Source: Streptomyces sp. cf386 (GTDB taxonomy: Bacteria > Actinomycetota > Actinomycetes > Streptomycetales > Streptomycetaceae). From it: 64,000 nucleotides of DNA. Shown piece by piece: positions 9,764-21,245 of the stretch. Made by a program: the position numbers and the translations under genes. The notes beneath the pieces were generated by a model. The model was given only the letters and a program-made list of their open reading frames with translations. It was not told the DNA's origin and did no database searches. The stretch is taken from positions 186,001 to 250,000 of the forward strand of contig NZ_FNHV01000004.1 in the NCBI RefSeq assembly GCF_900103585.1, read 5' to 3'. The number at the start of each line of letters is the position of its first letter. Within the stretch, counting starts at the first letter, position 1.

Positions 9764-10399
9764 ATGAAGCTCACGAAGAAGTCGCACGCCTGCGTCCGTC
9801 TCGAGAAGGACGGACGCACGCTCGTCCTCGACCCCGGAGGTTTCAGCGAGGACGACGCCGCAGTCGGCGCGGATGCGATCCTCGTCACGCATGAGCACCC
9901 CGACCACTTCGACGAGGCGCGCCTGCGGGCGGCGCTGGAGGCCAACCCGGCCGCCGAGATCTGGACGCTCAGGTCCGTGGCCGAGCAGCTCTCGGCGGCC
10001 TTCCCGGGCCGTGTGCACACCGTCGGCCACGGCGACACCTTCACGGCGGCCGGATTCGACGTCCAGGTCCACGGCGAGCTGCACGCCGTCATTCACCCGG
10101 ACATCCCGCGCATCACCAACGTCGGCTATCTCATCGACGGCGGCCGGGTCTTCCACCCGGGGGACGCCCTCACCGTTCCCGACCGCCCGGTCGAGACGCT
10201 GATGCTGCCGGTCATGGCTCCCTGGAACAAGATCGCGGAGGTCATCGACTACGTCCGCGAGGTCAAGCCGCAGCGCGCCTACGACATCCACGACGCCCTG
10301 CTCACGGACCTGGCCCGGCCGATCTACGACCGCCAGATCGGCGGCCTGGGCGGCGCGGAGCATCTGCGTCTGACGCCGGGGGACTCGGCGCAGGTGTGA
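9764..10399 (+). CDS. Metallo-beta-lactamase-fold hydrolase (UlaG-like)
   Basis: The 211-residue cytosolic protein of the MBL superfamily has the metal-binding motif HEHPDHFD near residues 45-52, a second region around VHPDIPRITNVGYL, FHPGDALTVP with the bridging Asp, and a C-terminal HDALL histidine. The N terminus MKLTKKSHACVRLEKDG is typical of the UlaG-like branch. The substrate is unknown. ATG 9764 follows AGGA. It lies 92 bp after pcaL and just before exonuclease III; no functional link is evident. Confidence 0.85.
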   Translation: MKLTKKSHACVRLEKDGRTLVLDPGGFSEDDAAVGADAILVTHEHPDHFDEARLRAALEANPAAEIWTLRSVAEQLSAAFPGRVHTVGHGDTFTAAGFDVQVHGELHAVIHPDIPRITNVGYLIDGGRVFHPGDALTVPDRPVETLMLPVMAPWNKIAEVIDYVREVKPQRAYDIHDALLTDLARPIYDRQIGGLGGAEHLRLTPGDSAQV

Positions 10400-10455
10400 G
10401 CGGCCCCACCCCGGGCGGGGCCGGGTTGTCAGTCCCGCCCGGTAGGTTGTCAGGC

Positions 10456-11235
10456 ATGCGCATCGCGACCTGGAACGTGAACTCGATCACCGCCCGCCTG
10501 CCGAGGCTCCTCGCCTGGCTGGAGAGCAGCGGCACCGACGTGCTGTGCCTCCAGGAGGCCAAGGTCGCCGAGGAGCAGTTCCCGTTCGACCCGCTGCGCG
10601 ACCTCGGCTACGAGGCCGCGGTCAACGCCACCGGCCGGTGGAACGGCGTGGCGGTGCTCTCCCGCGTCGGCCTCAAGGACGTCGTCAAGGGCGTGCCCGG
10701 CGATCCCGGCTACGACGGCGTCGTGGAGCCCCGCGCCATCTCCGCGACCTGTGGCCCGGTCCGCGTCTGGTCGGTCTATGTGCCGAACGGCCGTGAGGTG
10801 GACCACCCTCACTACGCCTACAAGCTCCAGTGGTTCGAGGCCCTCAAGGCGGCCGTCGCGGGCGACGCGGGCGGCAGCCGCCCGTTCGCGGTGATGGGCG
10901 ACTACAACGTGGCCCCGACCGACGACGACGTCTACGACGTGGCCGCCTTCGAGGGCCTCACCCATGTCACCCCTGCCGAGCGCGCCGCCCTCGCCTCCCT
11001 GCGTGAGTCCGGCCTGTCCGACGTGGTCCCGCGCCCCCTCAAGTACGACCACCCGTACACCTACTGGGACTACCGCCAGCTCTGCTTCCCCAAGAACCGC
11101 GGCATGCGCATCGACCTGGTCTATGGCAACGAGCCGTTCGCCAAGGCGGTCACCGACTCCTACGTGGACCGCGAGGAGCGCAAGGGCAAGGGTGCGTCGG
11201 ACCACGCGCCCGTGGTGGTCGACCTGGACGTGTAG
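10456..11235 (+). CDS. xth: Exodeoxyribonuclease III
   Basis: The 259-residue member of the EEP nuclease family acts as AP endonuclease/3'-5' exonuclease in base excision repair. Visible motifs are MRIATWNVNSI (Asn), CLQEAKV (Glu metal ligand), the VYVPNGR block, GDYNVAPTDDD (catalytic Asp/Asn), YWDYR and RIDLVYG, and the terminal GASDHAPVVVDL (Asp-His pair). Start ATG 10456 gives the conserved N terminus; an upstream in-frame GTG would add unrelated residues. Confidence 0.95.
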   Translation: MRIATWNVNSITARLPRLLAWLESSGTDVLCLQEAKVAEEQFPFDPLRDLGYEAAVNATGRWNGVAVLSRVGLKDVVKGVPGDPGYDGVVEPRAISATCGPVRVWSVYVPNGREVDHPHYAYKLQWFEALKAAVAGDAGGSRPFAVMGDYNVAPTDDDVYDVAAFEGLTHVTPAERAALASLRESGLSDVVPRPLKYDHPYTYWDYRQLCFPKNRGMRIDLVYGNEPFAKAVTDSYVDREERKGKGASDHAPVVVDLDV

Positions 11236-11272
11236 CCCAGTTCGGCAGGACCAGCGCGTCCGGCGTTCGAGG

Positions 11273-13039
11273 TCACCTCACGAACGCCCGCAGATCGATC
11301 GACTCGGCCAGCGCGGCGAGCCCCGCGTCGCCGGGATGCAGATGGTCCCCGCTGTCGTAGGCGGGGAGCATCCGGGAGGGCTGTGCCGGGTCCCGGATCA
11401 CGGCGTCGAAGTCGAGGACACCGTCGAACCCGGCGCTGGTGCGGATCCACTGGTTCACCTTGACGCGCTCCGCGTCCACGGCTGCCGTGCACCGGGCCTC
11501 GCCCGCGCACGGCAGGATCGTCGCGGCCAGCATCCGCAGCCCCCGCGCGTGCCCCCGGTCGGCGATCTCCCGCAGTCCCGCGATGACCTGCTCGGCCGTG
11601 GTCTGCCACCGCACATCGTTGATGCCCTCGAACACCACGGCGGTACGCGCCGAGGTCTGCGCCACGACATCCCGATCGAACCGGTACAGGGCGCTCACTC
11701 CGGCCGTGTCCGTCGACACCCCCTCACCGGGATAGCGGTCGCTGACCACACGGTTACCGGAAATCCCCTGGTTGAGCACCCCATAGTGCGGGACCACACT
11801 CTGGTTCAGCAGCCGTGTGGCCAGCACATTGGGCCACCGCCGGTTGGCGTCCATCGTGGACTTGTCGCCGTCGGTGATGGAGTCCCCCAGCAGCACCACG
11901 GACCCGGGCCCACCGCCCACATCGACGCCGGTCAGCAGCGGCCAGCTGGTCAGGACGGTGCCGTACGGTGCCGCCGAGCCGTCCGCCGTGTGGTCACCCG
12001 GCCCGCTCACGTACGACCGCTGCTGGGCGAGCCGGTGCACGGGCGCCGCCGGCACGGTCCCCGGCAGATGGAAGCTGACCAGCAGATTGGTGTCCGCGGG
12101 CACCACGAAGGCGAGCGGATCGCTGTACGCCTGCGCCCCTGCCGGGATCTCCACGCCCGCCGCGCCCCCGAAGGTCACCGCGGCCGGCGTGCCCCGCGCC
12201 GCCGCGCCCGCCTGCTGCACCGCCACCGTGGCGCTTCCGATCCGCACCGGCGCCGCCGCGAAGGTGTTGTCGAACCGCAGCCGCACCCGCGGCCCGCCCG
12301 CCGAGGTGTGCACCACCAGCCGCAACGTCCGGTCGGTCCACGGCCCCACGGTCGGATAGCCGCCCGTCGCGGCCGCCCAACTCCCCGTCCAGCCCGGAGC
12401 GGGGGCCCGTACCGAGACCGCGAACACATGCAGTCCGATCGCGTGCGGCAGCCGTACCGACGCGACCGCGCGCCCCACCACGAGCGGCACGGTGATGACG
12501 TACAGCCGGGCCCGCTCGGCGAGTTGACCGGCCGGTGTGTTGATGTGCGGCAGGGCGACCGCCTTGGTGGCGAGCGGGCCGGTGCGCCAGTCGGGGGCGG
12601 TCAGGCGGTAGGCGGACCGGGTGCCGTCGCCGTAGCGCACCGTCCCCGTTCCGCCGGTGTCCGTGCCGCCCGTGCCCGCCACGAGGAACGCGAGCGCGTC
12701 ACCACGGCCACGCACCCGCACGTCCTGACCGCCGGCCCGGACGTTGTCCGGCTCGCCCGGTTGCCGCTTCGGCCACGTCAGCCGGGCCCCCTGCACGGTG
12801 AGCGCGCGACCGGACGTCCAGCCCGCCGCCGAGAGGTCCTGCGCCGACAGGGAGGCGCCCGCCCCGTCGAAGTTCGCCTCGGCGGGCCGGGAGTCGTCAC
12901 TCACGGCCACGTTGTCGAAGAGCCGCTCCAGCGGGAGCGGCGCGGCTCTCTGCTCGGTGGCCGCCTGCACGGAGACCTCCGGCACCAGGGCCGCGAAGAG
13001 AGCGAGGACGACCGTGGAACCCCACACACATCGGCGCAA
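11273..13039 (-). CDS. Secreted SGNH/GDSL-type hydrolase
   Basis: The 588-residue protein has a TTG start (13039) supported by GGGAGGAG six nt upstream. A Sec signal peptide (RRCVWGSTVVLALFAALVPEVSVQA) directs export. A beta-rich N-terminal ~350 residues precede the C-terminal SGNH hydrolase domain: block I GDSITDG, block II Gly in NQGISGNRV, block III FEGINDVRW, and the catalytic Asp/His in GDHLHPGDAG. The family acts on esters, often acetylated sugars or lipids; the substrate is unknown. It is monocistronic and convergent with xth. Confidence 0.9.
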   Translation of the reverse strand: MRRCVWGSTVVLALFAALVPEVSVQAATEQRAAPLPLERLFDNVAVSDDSRPAEANFDGAGASLSAQDLSAAGWTSGRALTVQGARLTWPKRQPGEPDNVRAGGQDVRVRGRGDALAFLVAGTGGTDTGGTGTVRYGDGTRSAYRLTAPDWRTGPLATKAVALPHINTPAGQLAERARLYVITVPLVVGRAVASVRLPHAIGLHVFAVSVRAPAPGWTGSWAAATGGYPTVGPWTDRTLRLVVHTSAGGPRVRLRFDNTFAAAPVRIGSATVAVQQAGAAARGTPAAVTFGGAAGVEIPAGAQAYSDPLAFVVPADTNLLVSFHLPGTVPAAPVHRLAQQRSYVSGPGDHTADGSAAPYGTVLTSWPLLTGVDVGGGPGSVVLLGDSITDGDKSTMDANRRWPNVLATRLLNQSVVPHYGVLNQGISGNRVVSDRYPGEGVSTDTAGVSALYRFDRDVVAQTSARTAVVFEGINDVRWQTTAEQVIAGLREIADRGHARGLRMLAATILPCAGEARCTAAVDAERVKVNQWIRTSAGFDGVLDFDAVIRDPAQPSRMLPAYDSGDHLHPGDAGLAALAESIDLRAFVR

Positions 13040-13212
13040 CTCCGACTCCTCCCGTTCACGACCGTTCAGACGAGACGCAAGACGCACCGAGAAAGTAGAG
13101 AGGCACCCGTGACCCGTCAACGAGCCATGCCAGAAGTCGGCGTGAACTCGACCGGAATCGACGGCCCGCGCGCCTGTGGTGCGTTCGGCAGTACGAATGA
13201 CACGCTTGGCGT

Positions 13213-13620
13213 ATGAAGATCCCTTTTTTGGGCCACCGGCCCGAGAAGCGCGGAGCCCTCGATCCCGAGGGCATCGCCGAACTGCTCTCCGAGTGTGAAC
13301 TCCTGCGTTCCCACGCGTCCCGGGCGGGGATCCAACTCGACGACACCGCAGCCTCGTTGGAGGCGCTGGATCAGATGGTGCCTCGTTGGCGGGACGACGA
13401 GGAGGTCCTGCCCTGGCTGGGCAATGACGCCGGGCTGTATCTCGGCACCGTCATCGTGCGCACCGTGCCCGGGGCCGCCTGGGAGATCTGGCCGGACGGC
13501 CAGCCGGTCGTCCGGCTTGCCTCCGGCCGTGAGTTCGATGTCGTGACCTCGGGGCAGGAATGGGCCGCGAACGGGGTGCCGGAGCTGTCGCAGTTGTACG
13601 CGGAGGTCGCGGAGGCGTGA
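13213..13620 (+). CDS. DUF6278-family protein
   Basis: The 135-residue soluble protein is characteristic of Streptomyces: MKIPFLGHRPEKRG, then EGIAELLSECELLRSHASRAG, LEALDQMVPRWRDD, LPWLGNDAGLYLGTVIV, and a C-terminal WASNGVPELSQLYAEV-like segment (here WAANGVPELSQLYAEV). I recognise the DUF6278 pattern; no function is known. It appears monocistronic and divergent from the SGNH hydrolase gene. Confidence 0.8.
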   Translation: MKIPFLGHRPEKRGALDPEGIAELLSECELLRSHASRAGIQLDDTAASLEALDQMVPRWRDDEEVLPWLGNDAGLYLGTVIVRTVPGAAWEIWPDGQPVVRLASGREFDVVTSGQEWAANGVPELSQLYAEVAEA

Positions 13621-13680
13621 GGCCCTCAGGCGTGAGCCCCTGAGGTGTGGATTGGCGTAAGAACCGCATAAATACGGCTT

Positions 13681-13962
13681 ATGTCCGAAAAGTGCGTGTC
13701 ATGCACTAAGTCTGCCCTTGTCTGGATAGTTTGCGGCCATCACCAAGCCGAAATCCTTGCCGTGTCCCACCTCGACTACGATGTTCCGTCCGTCCCCAAG
13801 GCCGTGGCGGTCGCCGCGGCCGCGACCAGGGACGCTGCTGCCGGGTGGGGATCCCCCCACGGCCCCTGGGTGCAGGGGCAGCAGGGGGCAGCAGTCATAG
13901 AGCCATACCCGTCCGGCGCCGGCCGGAGATCACTGTTCGCGCAGTGGAATCGACACGTATGA
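13681..13962 (+). CDS. Uncertain small ORF (up to 93 aa)
   Basis: The 309-bp interval after the DUF6278 gene holds a frame from ATG 13681 (MSEKCVSCTKSALVWIVCGHH) with an internal GTG at 13762 (MSHLDYDVPSVPKAVAVAAAATRD). The 5' part is AT-richer than usual and reads like a promoter/leader; no clear ribosome site precedes either start. The frame overlaps the 3' end of the convergent hydrolase gene by ~30 bp. It may be coding, an untranslated RNA or chance. Confidence 0.25.
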   Translation: MSEKCVSCTKSALVWIVCGHHQAEILAVSHLDYDVPSVPKAVAVAAAATRDAAAGWGSPHGPWVQGQQGAAVIEPYPSGAGRRSLFAQWNRHV

Positions 13963-15498
13963 CGGGTCGTTCGCCGGTGAGGAGAAGGTCAGCCGCGCGC
14001 CGGACGGGTTGTGCTCGATGTAGAGCGGGTCGACGGTGTCGACGACCAGGGCGAGCCGATGCCCCGCCGGGACGTCGTAGGCCGTGGAGTACAGCTCCAG
14101 GTCGACGCTGAACGGCTTTCCGGGTGTACGTCCGTGGAAGGTGTACGGCGCGTTGCTGACCAGCTTGCCGAGGCCGAGCGGGCCCACGTCGTAGAGGTAG
14201 GCGACGAGGGTGCCGCTCTCCTTGGTCGGGGTGACGGTGGTGTGCAACTTGGCCGTGCCGCGCACGTGTTGCGCCGTTGCGTACTTCTCCGACTGCCATA
14301 CGCCCGCCCAGAACCGGGGGATCAGTGGGATCGAGGCCACCGGGGGCAGCTGGGCCACCTGGTCGAGGATGCTGGACAGGAAGACGACGCCGCCGTCCGC
14401 GCCCGAGTTGACGTTCGTGTGGATCGTGGTCGTGCCGCCGAGGGCGATCTTCCTGTTCGTCGCGCCGACCGACTTCCAGTCCGGGTAGCCCTCGTAGGCG
14501 CCCGTGGAGCGGGACTTGAGCCGGACGGGCAGTTCGCGGTTGATGCCACTGGCCTCGCCCTTGAGGTAGTGGTCGAACCAGCGCTCGGTGTCGGTCCACA
14601 CGTCGTTGGGCAGGCCGAACAGGCCGGTCAGCTCGGCGGTGGCGTGGTCGCCGGGGCGGAACTCCAGCCGCTTCGGGCCGGTCAGTTTCTCGTAGAAGTC
14701 CGCGTACTGGTTGGGCGGGAAGATCGTGTCGCCCCAGGCGTTGGCCATCATGACCGCGGCGCCGTTCTTGTTCAGTTGATCCACGTATGTAGCGACCGAA
14801 CGTTTCTTCCCCCAGTTGATCATGTCCTGTTCCTTGGACAGGTTGGAGGCGTAGAAGTCGTTGAAGATCTGCCGGACTTCGGCGCTCTGGCGCCCGGTGA
14901 CGAGGCTCGCCCCGTCCAGCAGCCCGGCCGCCTGGACGTGCTGGGTCCGGCCGGAGTAGATCGAGCCGATGAGGTCGGCCCATCCGCTGAGGGCGGCGAC
15001 CGCCCTGACGCGCTTGTCGTGCGCGGCGGTCAGCAGGCTGATGCCGGCGCCGTAGGAGACGCCCGCCATGCCGATGTGCTGGGCGTCGGCCGGGGTGTTG
15101 GCGAGCGCCCAGTCGATGACCTTGGACGCGTCGGCTATGTCGGGCGGGCCGGCCACTTCTATCTCGCCGCCCGACTGCCAGAAGCCGCGCACGTTGTAAC
15201 TGACCACGACATAGCCCGAGTCCGCGAGCTTCTGCGCCTGGGCGACATACTCGACCTGGGGCAGACCCCAGCTCGTGGGCAGCACCAGCAGCGGGTAGCG
15301 GCGCGTGCCGTCGGTGCCGGCCGGCGTGATGACGTTCGCCTTGAGGATGGTTCCGCCGTCGCCGGCGATGTCGACGAAGCGGACGCTGTTCGGGGCCGCT
15401 TGGGCGGCGGGGGCGAGCCCGAGGGCGCTACCGGCGATCAGTGTCGCGGAGACGGCGCCCACGGCGGTCGTACGCAGGGCCTTGCGATGGTGTCCCAC
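13930..15498 (-). CDS. Secreted CocE/NonD-type hydrolase (X-Pro dipeptidyl-peptidase-like)
   Basis: The 522-residue exported serine hydrolase has a signal peptide over the first ~34 residues (ALRTTAVGAVSATLIAG...AAQAAP). The alpha/beta-hydrolase core holds the oxyanion/strand region LLVLPTSWGLPQ, the nucleophile GVSYGAG (Ser near 149), an Asp region MANAWGDTIFPP and a His in FRPGDHATAE. A C-terminal jelly-roll domain (about 370-522) is typical of the PepX/CocE family. The start GTG 15498 follows GAGGAG with 7-nt spacing. It probably hydrolyses acyl or prolyl bonds outside the cell; the substrate is unknown. Confidence 0.88.
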   Translation of the reverse strand: MGHHRKALRTTAVGAVSATLIAGSALGLAPAAQAAPNSVRFVDIAGDGGTILKANVITPAGTDGTRRYPLLVLPTSWGLPQVEYVAQAQKLADSGYVVVSYNVRGFWQSGGEIEVAGPPDIADASKVIDWALANTPADAQHIGMAGVSYGAGISLLTAAHDKRVRAVAALSGWADLIGSIYSGRTQHVQAAGLLDGASLVTGRQSAEVRQIFNDFYASNLSKEQDMINWGKKRSVATYVDQLNKNGAAVMMANAWGDTIFPPNQYADFYEKLTGPKRLEFRPGDHATAELTGLFGLPNDVWTDTERWFDHYLKGEASGINRELPVRLKSRSTGAYEGYPDWKSVGATNRKIALGGTTTIHTNVNSGADGGVVFLSSILDQVAQLPPVASIPLIPRFWAGVWQSEKYATAQHVRGTAKLHTTVTPTKESGTLVAYLYDVGPLGLGKLVSNAPYTFHGRTPGKPFSVDLELYSTAYDVPAGHRLALVVDTVDPLYIEHNPSGARLTFSSPANDPSYVSIPLREQ

Positions 15499-15536
15499 GG
15501 GTCACTCCTCACTCGTGTCAGTGCAAAGTGACCGAA

Positions 15537-15581
15537 CGGTAACCTCGTCCTCTTACCGCAAGTAACCCGTCGGTAAGTTAC
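15537..15581. promoter_or_regulatory. Operator-like inverted repeats upstream of the CocE-type hydrolase
   Basis: The region upstream of GTG 15498 is unusually rich in GTAAC/GTTAC words. A symmetric site TTACCG-N12-CGGTAA spans 15553-15576, and a further GGTAAC lies at about 15538-15543, followed by GTAAGTTAC at 15573-15581. This resembles a multi-site operator for a TetR- or MarR-type repressor. No such regulator is adjacent, so the binder is unknown. Confidence 0.5.
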
Positions 15582-15614
15582 GTGCCAGTAACGATTACCG
15601 GAATGTGATGAACC

Positions 15615-16373
15615 TCAGGAGGCTCGGTGGGTATTGCGCGGAGCCGCCGGTGTCGGCAGCGCCGTCTGCGCCGCCCGTGTCACATCCGCGACCAACTCCA
15701 CCACATCCGGGCCGTACGCCTGCGAGTTGACCACCTTCAGCAGCAGGACGAAGGAGCTGTTGCCGTGCTTGCGGGACAGCCGCTCGTGGTTGCGGGCGAG
15801 ATAGCGGGTGGCCGCCTGGTTGGTGATCGCGGTCTGCCCGCAGAAGAGGAAGACGGGGCGGCTCAGGCCGGGTTGTCCGGCCGTCAGGCGGGCCAGGAGT
15901 ACGTACTCGGTCAGGCCCTTCTCCATGCGGTGGCGCTCGCTGCCGATCTGGAAGGCCAGTCGGTCCGGGCCCGGTTCCGGGTCGGTGTTGACGCGCACGC
16001 CGGGCAGCATGGCGTGCATATGGGCCGCCATGCGCCGGTTCGACCCCGGGCCTCCGACGCAGAACTCGGTGCGCTCGCCGAAGCCCTGCCGCGCCGCGTC
16101 CTGCGTGACCACGTCGGCGTGCGCGCCGCAGTCCTTGATGAGCGCGGAGAGTTCCAGGAGTGCGAACACGTCGTAGCGGTGCACCGCGAGGTCGGCGCTG
16201 CCCGCGTCCCGGTTGACGACGAGCAGGGACTCGGAGTTGGCGGGCAGCCCGAAGAACGCCTGCTTGCGCCGCAGCTTCCGCTTCCACAGATAGGTGCGGG
16301 CCAGCCAGCCGAGGGAGGCGCTGATGCCGGCCGCGACCACGCCCAGAACGATATTGCGCACGTCGTCATTCAT
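15615..16373 (-). CDS. Membrane-anchored protein of unknown function
   Basis: The 252-residue protein starts at ATG 16373. One N-terminal membrane helix (about residues 6-26: NIVLGVVAAGISASLGWLA) is followed by a basic stop (KRKLRRK) and a ~200-residue cytosolic alpha/beta domain. It contains LLVVNRDAGSAD, FALLELSALIKDCG and the conserved-looking FCVGGPGSNRRMA, then PVFLFCGQTAITNQAAT and FVLLLKV. The Gly-Gly-Pro-x-Ser-Asn loop and alternating strands recall Rossmann/SLOG-like nucleotide-binding folds, but I cannot name the family. It is divergent from ggt with ~120 bp between starts. Confidence 0.7.
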   Translation of the reverse strand: MNDDVRNIVLGVVAAGISASLGWLARTYLWKRKLRRKQAFFGLPANSESLLVVNRDAGSADLAVHRYDVFALLELSALIKDCGAHADVVTQDAARQGFGERTEFCVGGPGSNRRMAAHMHAMLPGVRVNTDPEPGPDRLAFQIGSERHRMEKGLTEYVLLARLTAGQPGLSRPVFLFCGQTAITNQAATRYLARNHERLSRKHGNSSFVLLLKVVNSQAYGPDVVELVADVTRAAQTALPTPAAPRNTHRAS

Positions 16374-16492
16374 GGGCGCGCATGCTAGCGGGCGAACACA
16401 AACCCGTGTTCGAAACGGGCATCTCGCGGCGCTCCTGACGTGGCCATGGTGATGGCATAGGCTGCGCGAACGGCCTTTCACTGGAGGTGCGG

Positions 16493-18292
16493 ATGCGTCG
16501 CCCTGTCGCGCGGAAACTGTCGGTCCTGGCGGTCTCGGCCGCCATGGTCTCGGTGGGGGCGGCGGCGCCACCCGCCGCCGGTACCGACCCCGTTGAGAAG
16601 GCGCCGGTGGCCGTCGGCTACGGCGGTGCCGTGTCCAGCGTCGACGCGGACGCCTCCGCGGCCGGCATCGAGGTGCTGCGCAAGGGCGGCAACGCCGTCG
16701 ACGCCGCCGTGGCCACGGCCGCCGCGCTCGGCGTCACCGAGCCCTACTCGGCGGGCATCGGCGGAGGCGGCTACTTCGTCTACTACGACGCCAAGTCCCG
16801 CACGGTGCGGACCATCGACGGCCGCGAGACCGCGCCGCTGACCGCCGACTCCGGCCTGTTCGTGGAGAACGGCACGGCGATCCCCTTCGCCGAGGCCGTC
16901 AGCAGCGGCCTGAGCGTCGGCACCCCGGGCACGCCCGCCACCTGGCAGCAGGCGCTGGACAAGTGGGGGAGCGAAGGGCTCGGCACCTTGCTGAAGCCCG
17001 CCGAGCGGCTCGCCCGGGACGGCTTCGTCGTCGACGACACCTTCCGCGCGCAGACCGCCTCGAACGAGACCCGGTTCCGCTACTTCCCGGACACCGCGCA
17101 GCTGTTCCTGCCGAACGGGGCGCTCCCCGTCGTCGGCTCCACCTTCAAGAACCCCGATCTCGCCCGCACCTACGCGGAGTTGGCGAGGAAGGGCGTGGGC
17201 GCGCTCTACCGGGGCGACCTCGCCGACGACATCGTCGACACGGTCAACCACCCGCCCGTGGACCCGAGTTCCGGCTGGAAGGCCCGCCCCGGCGACCTCT
17301 CCGCCGAGGACCTGGCCACCTACCGCACCAGGTCGCAGGCGCCCACCAGGACCTCGTACCACGGACTCGGCGTCTACTCCATGGCGCCCTCCTCCTCCGG
17401 CGGCACGACGGTTGGCGAGGCCCTCAACATCCTGGAGAACACGGACCTCTCGAAGGCGAGCGAGGTCCAGTACCTGCACCGCTACATCGAGGCCAGCCGC
17501 ATCGCCTTCGCCGATCGCGGGCGCTGGGTCGGCGACCCCGCTTTCGAGGACGTACCGACGAAGGAGCTGCTGTCGCAGCGGTACGCCGACTCGCGGGAGT
17601 GCCTGATCAAGGACGACGCGGTGCTGACGAGCCCGGTCGCGCCGGGTGACCCGCGCAATCCGGCGAAGTGCGACGCGAGCGGTACGGCGGCTCCGACCAC
17701 CTACGAGGGGGACAGTACGACCCACCTCACGGTGGCCGACAAGTGGGGCAACGTCGTCTCATACACGCTCACCATCGAGCAGACCGGTGGCAGCGGCATC
17801 ACGGTCCCGGGCCGTGGCTTCATCCTCAACAACGAGCTGACGGACTTCTCCTTCGCCCCGGCCAGCCCGGCCGTCCACGACCCGAACCTGCCGGGCCCGG
17901 GCAAGCGGCCGCGCTCCTCGATGTCCCCGACGATCGTCCTCGACCAGCACAACAAGCCGGTCGTGGCGCTCGGTTCGCCCGGTGGCGCGACCATCATCAC
18001 CACCGTGCTGCAGACGCTGACCGGGTTCCTGGACCGCGGCCTGCCGCTGGTCGACGCGATCGCCGCGCCCCGCGCCAGCCAGCGCAACGCGGCCCAGACG
18101 GAACTGGAACCCGGGCTCTACGACAGCAAGGTGAAGGCCGGGCTGGAGGCCATCGGGCACTCCTTCAAGCCGAACCCCGAGATCGGCGCGGCGACCGGTG
18201 TGCAGCGGCTGCCGGGCGGGAAGTGGCTGGCCGCCGCCGAGACCGTACGGCGCGGCGGCGGCTCGGCGATGGTGGTGCGGCCGGCGTCGTAG
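16493..18292 (+). CDS. ggt: Gamma-glutamyltranspeptidase, secreted
   Basis: The 599-residue Ntn hydrolase transfers or hydrolyses gamma-glutamyl groups (glutathione and related peptides). A signal peptide covers the first ~30 residues (LSVLAVSAAMVSVGAAA). The large-subunit region has GGNAVDAAVATAAALGVTEP and GIGGGGYFVYYD. Autocleavage exposes the catalytic Thr in DSTTHLTVADKWGN; later NNELTDFSF and a PRSSMSPTIV block match the family. Start ATG 16493 follows GGAGG by 5 nt. It is convergent with the Clp-type gene. Confidence 0.93.
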   Translation: MRRPVARKLSVLAVSAAMVSVGAAAPPAAGTDPVEKAPVAVGYGGAVSSVDADASAAGIEVLRKGGNAVDAAVATAAALGVTEPYSAGIGGGGYFVYYDAKSRTVRTIDGRETAPLTADSGLFVENGTAIPFAEAVSSGLSVGTPGTPATWQQALDKWGSEGLGTLLKPAERLARDGFVVDDTFRAQTASNETRFRYFPDTAQLFLPNGALPVVGSTFKNPDLARTYAELARKGVGALYRGDLADDIVDTVNHPPVDPSSGWKARPGDLSAEDLATYRTRSQAPTRTSYHGLGVYSMAPSSSGGTTVGEALNILENTDLSKASEVQYLHRYIEASRIAFADRGRWVGDPAFEDVPTKELLSQRYADSRECLIKDDAVLTSPVAPGDPRNPAKCDASGTAAPTTYEGDSTTHLTVADKWGNVVSYTLTIEQTGGSGITVPGRGFILNNELTDFSFAPASPAVHDPNLPGPGKRPRSSMSPTIVLDQHNKPVVALGSPGGATIITTVLQTLTGFLDRGLPLVDAIAAPRASQRNAAQTELEPGLYDSKVKAGLEAIGHSFKPNPEIGAATGVQRLPGGKWLAAAETVRRGGGSAMVVRPAS

Positions 18293-18331
18293 CGCATCGT
18301 CGCACCGGGCGTCGCAGTGCCTCCCGGTGTC

Positions 18332-20887
<2,556 letters not shown>

Positions 20888-20988
20888 GGCGTTCCCATCC
20901 GGCGTCCCTGCGCGGGCAGGGTCGCCCTCGCTGATCGGCGTGCCGGAGTCGGGTAACCCGGGCGAAAGCCGGTTACACCTGGCCGTGC

Positions 20989-21012
20989 GTTCGTAGAACA
21001 CCTTCGCACGAA
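20989..21012. promoter_or_regulatory. Two adjacent short palindromes upstream of the Clp-type gene
   Basis: GTTCGTAGAAC (20989-20999) and TTCGCACGAA (21003-21012) lie about 100 bp upstream of ATG 20887. Such paired TTCG/CGAA sites could be an operator for a stress regulator. No HAIR (CTTGAGT) element was seen. Weak, position-based evidence. Confidence 0.3.
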
Positions 21013-21245
21013 CGGTGGGCGGGGGCACCTTCAGGGAACGCGGGGGTGGGGCACGCAGGGCCCCGCTCGATCAGCGGCCGCCGGGCAGGGCGGACGCGCC
21101 GAGCGCCCGGCTGACGGCGACCTTGCCGCCCGGCTCCCCTCCCCTGGGGCCCCGGCGACGGCAACCGCACCGCCAGCTCCCCGCCAGGCCCCGGGCGCCA
21201 CCTGGATCACCCTGTCCGGGGCCCCGTCGAACGCCGCGCGCCCTC

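Noticed and set aside
11240..13210. 750-codon plus-strand frame opposite the SGNH hydrolase
   Set aside because: Arg/His/Pro-rich shadow frame; the minus strand has a signal peptide and all SGNH blocks.
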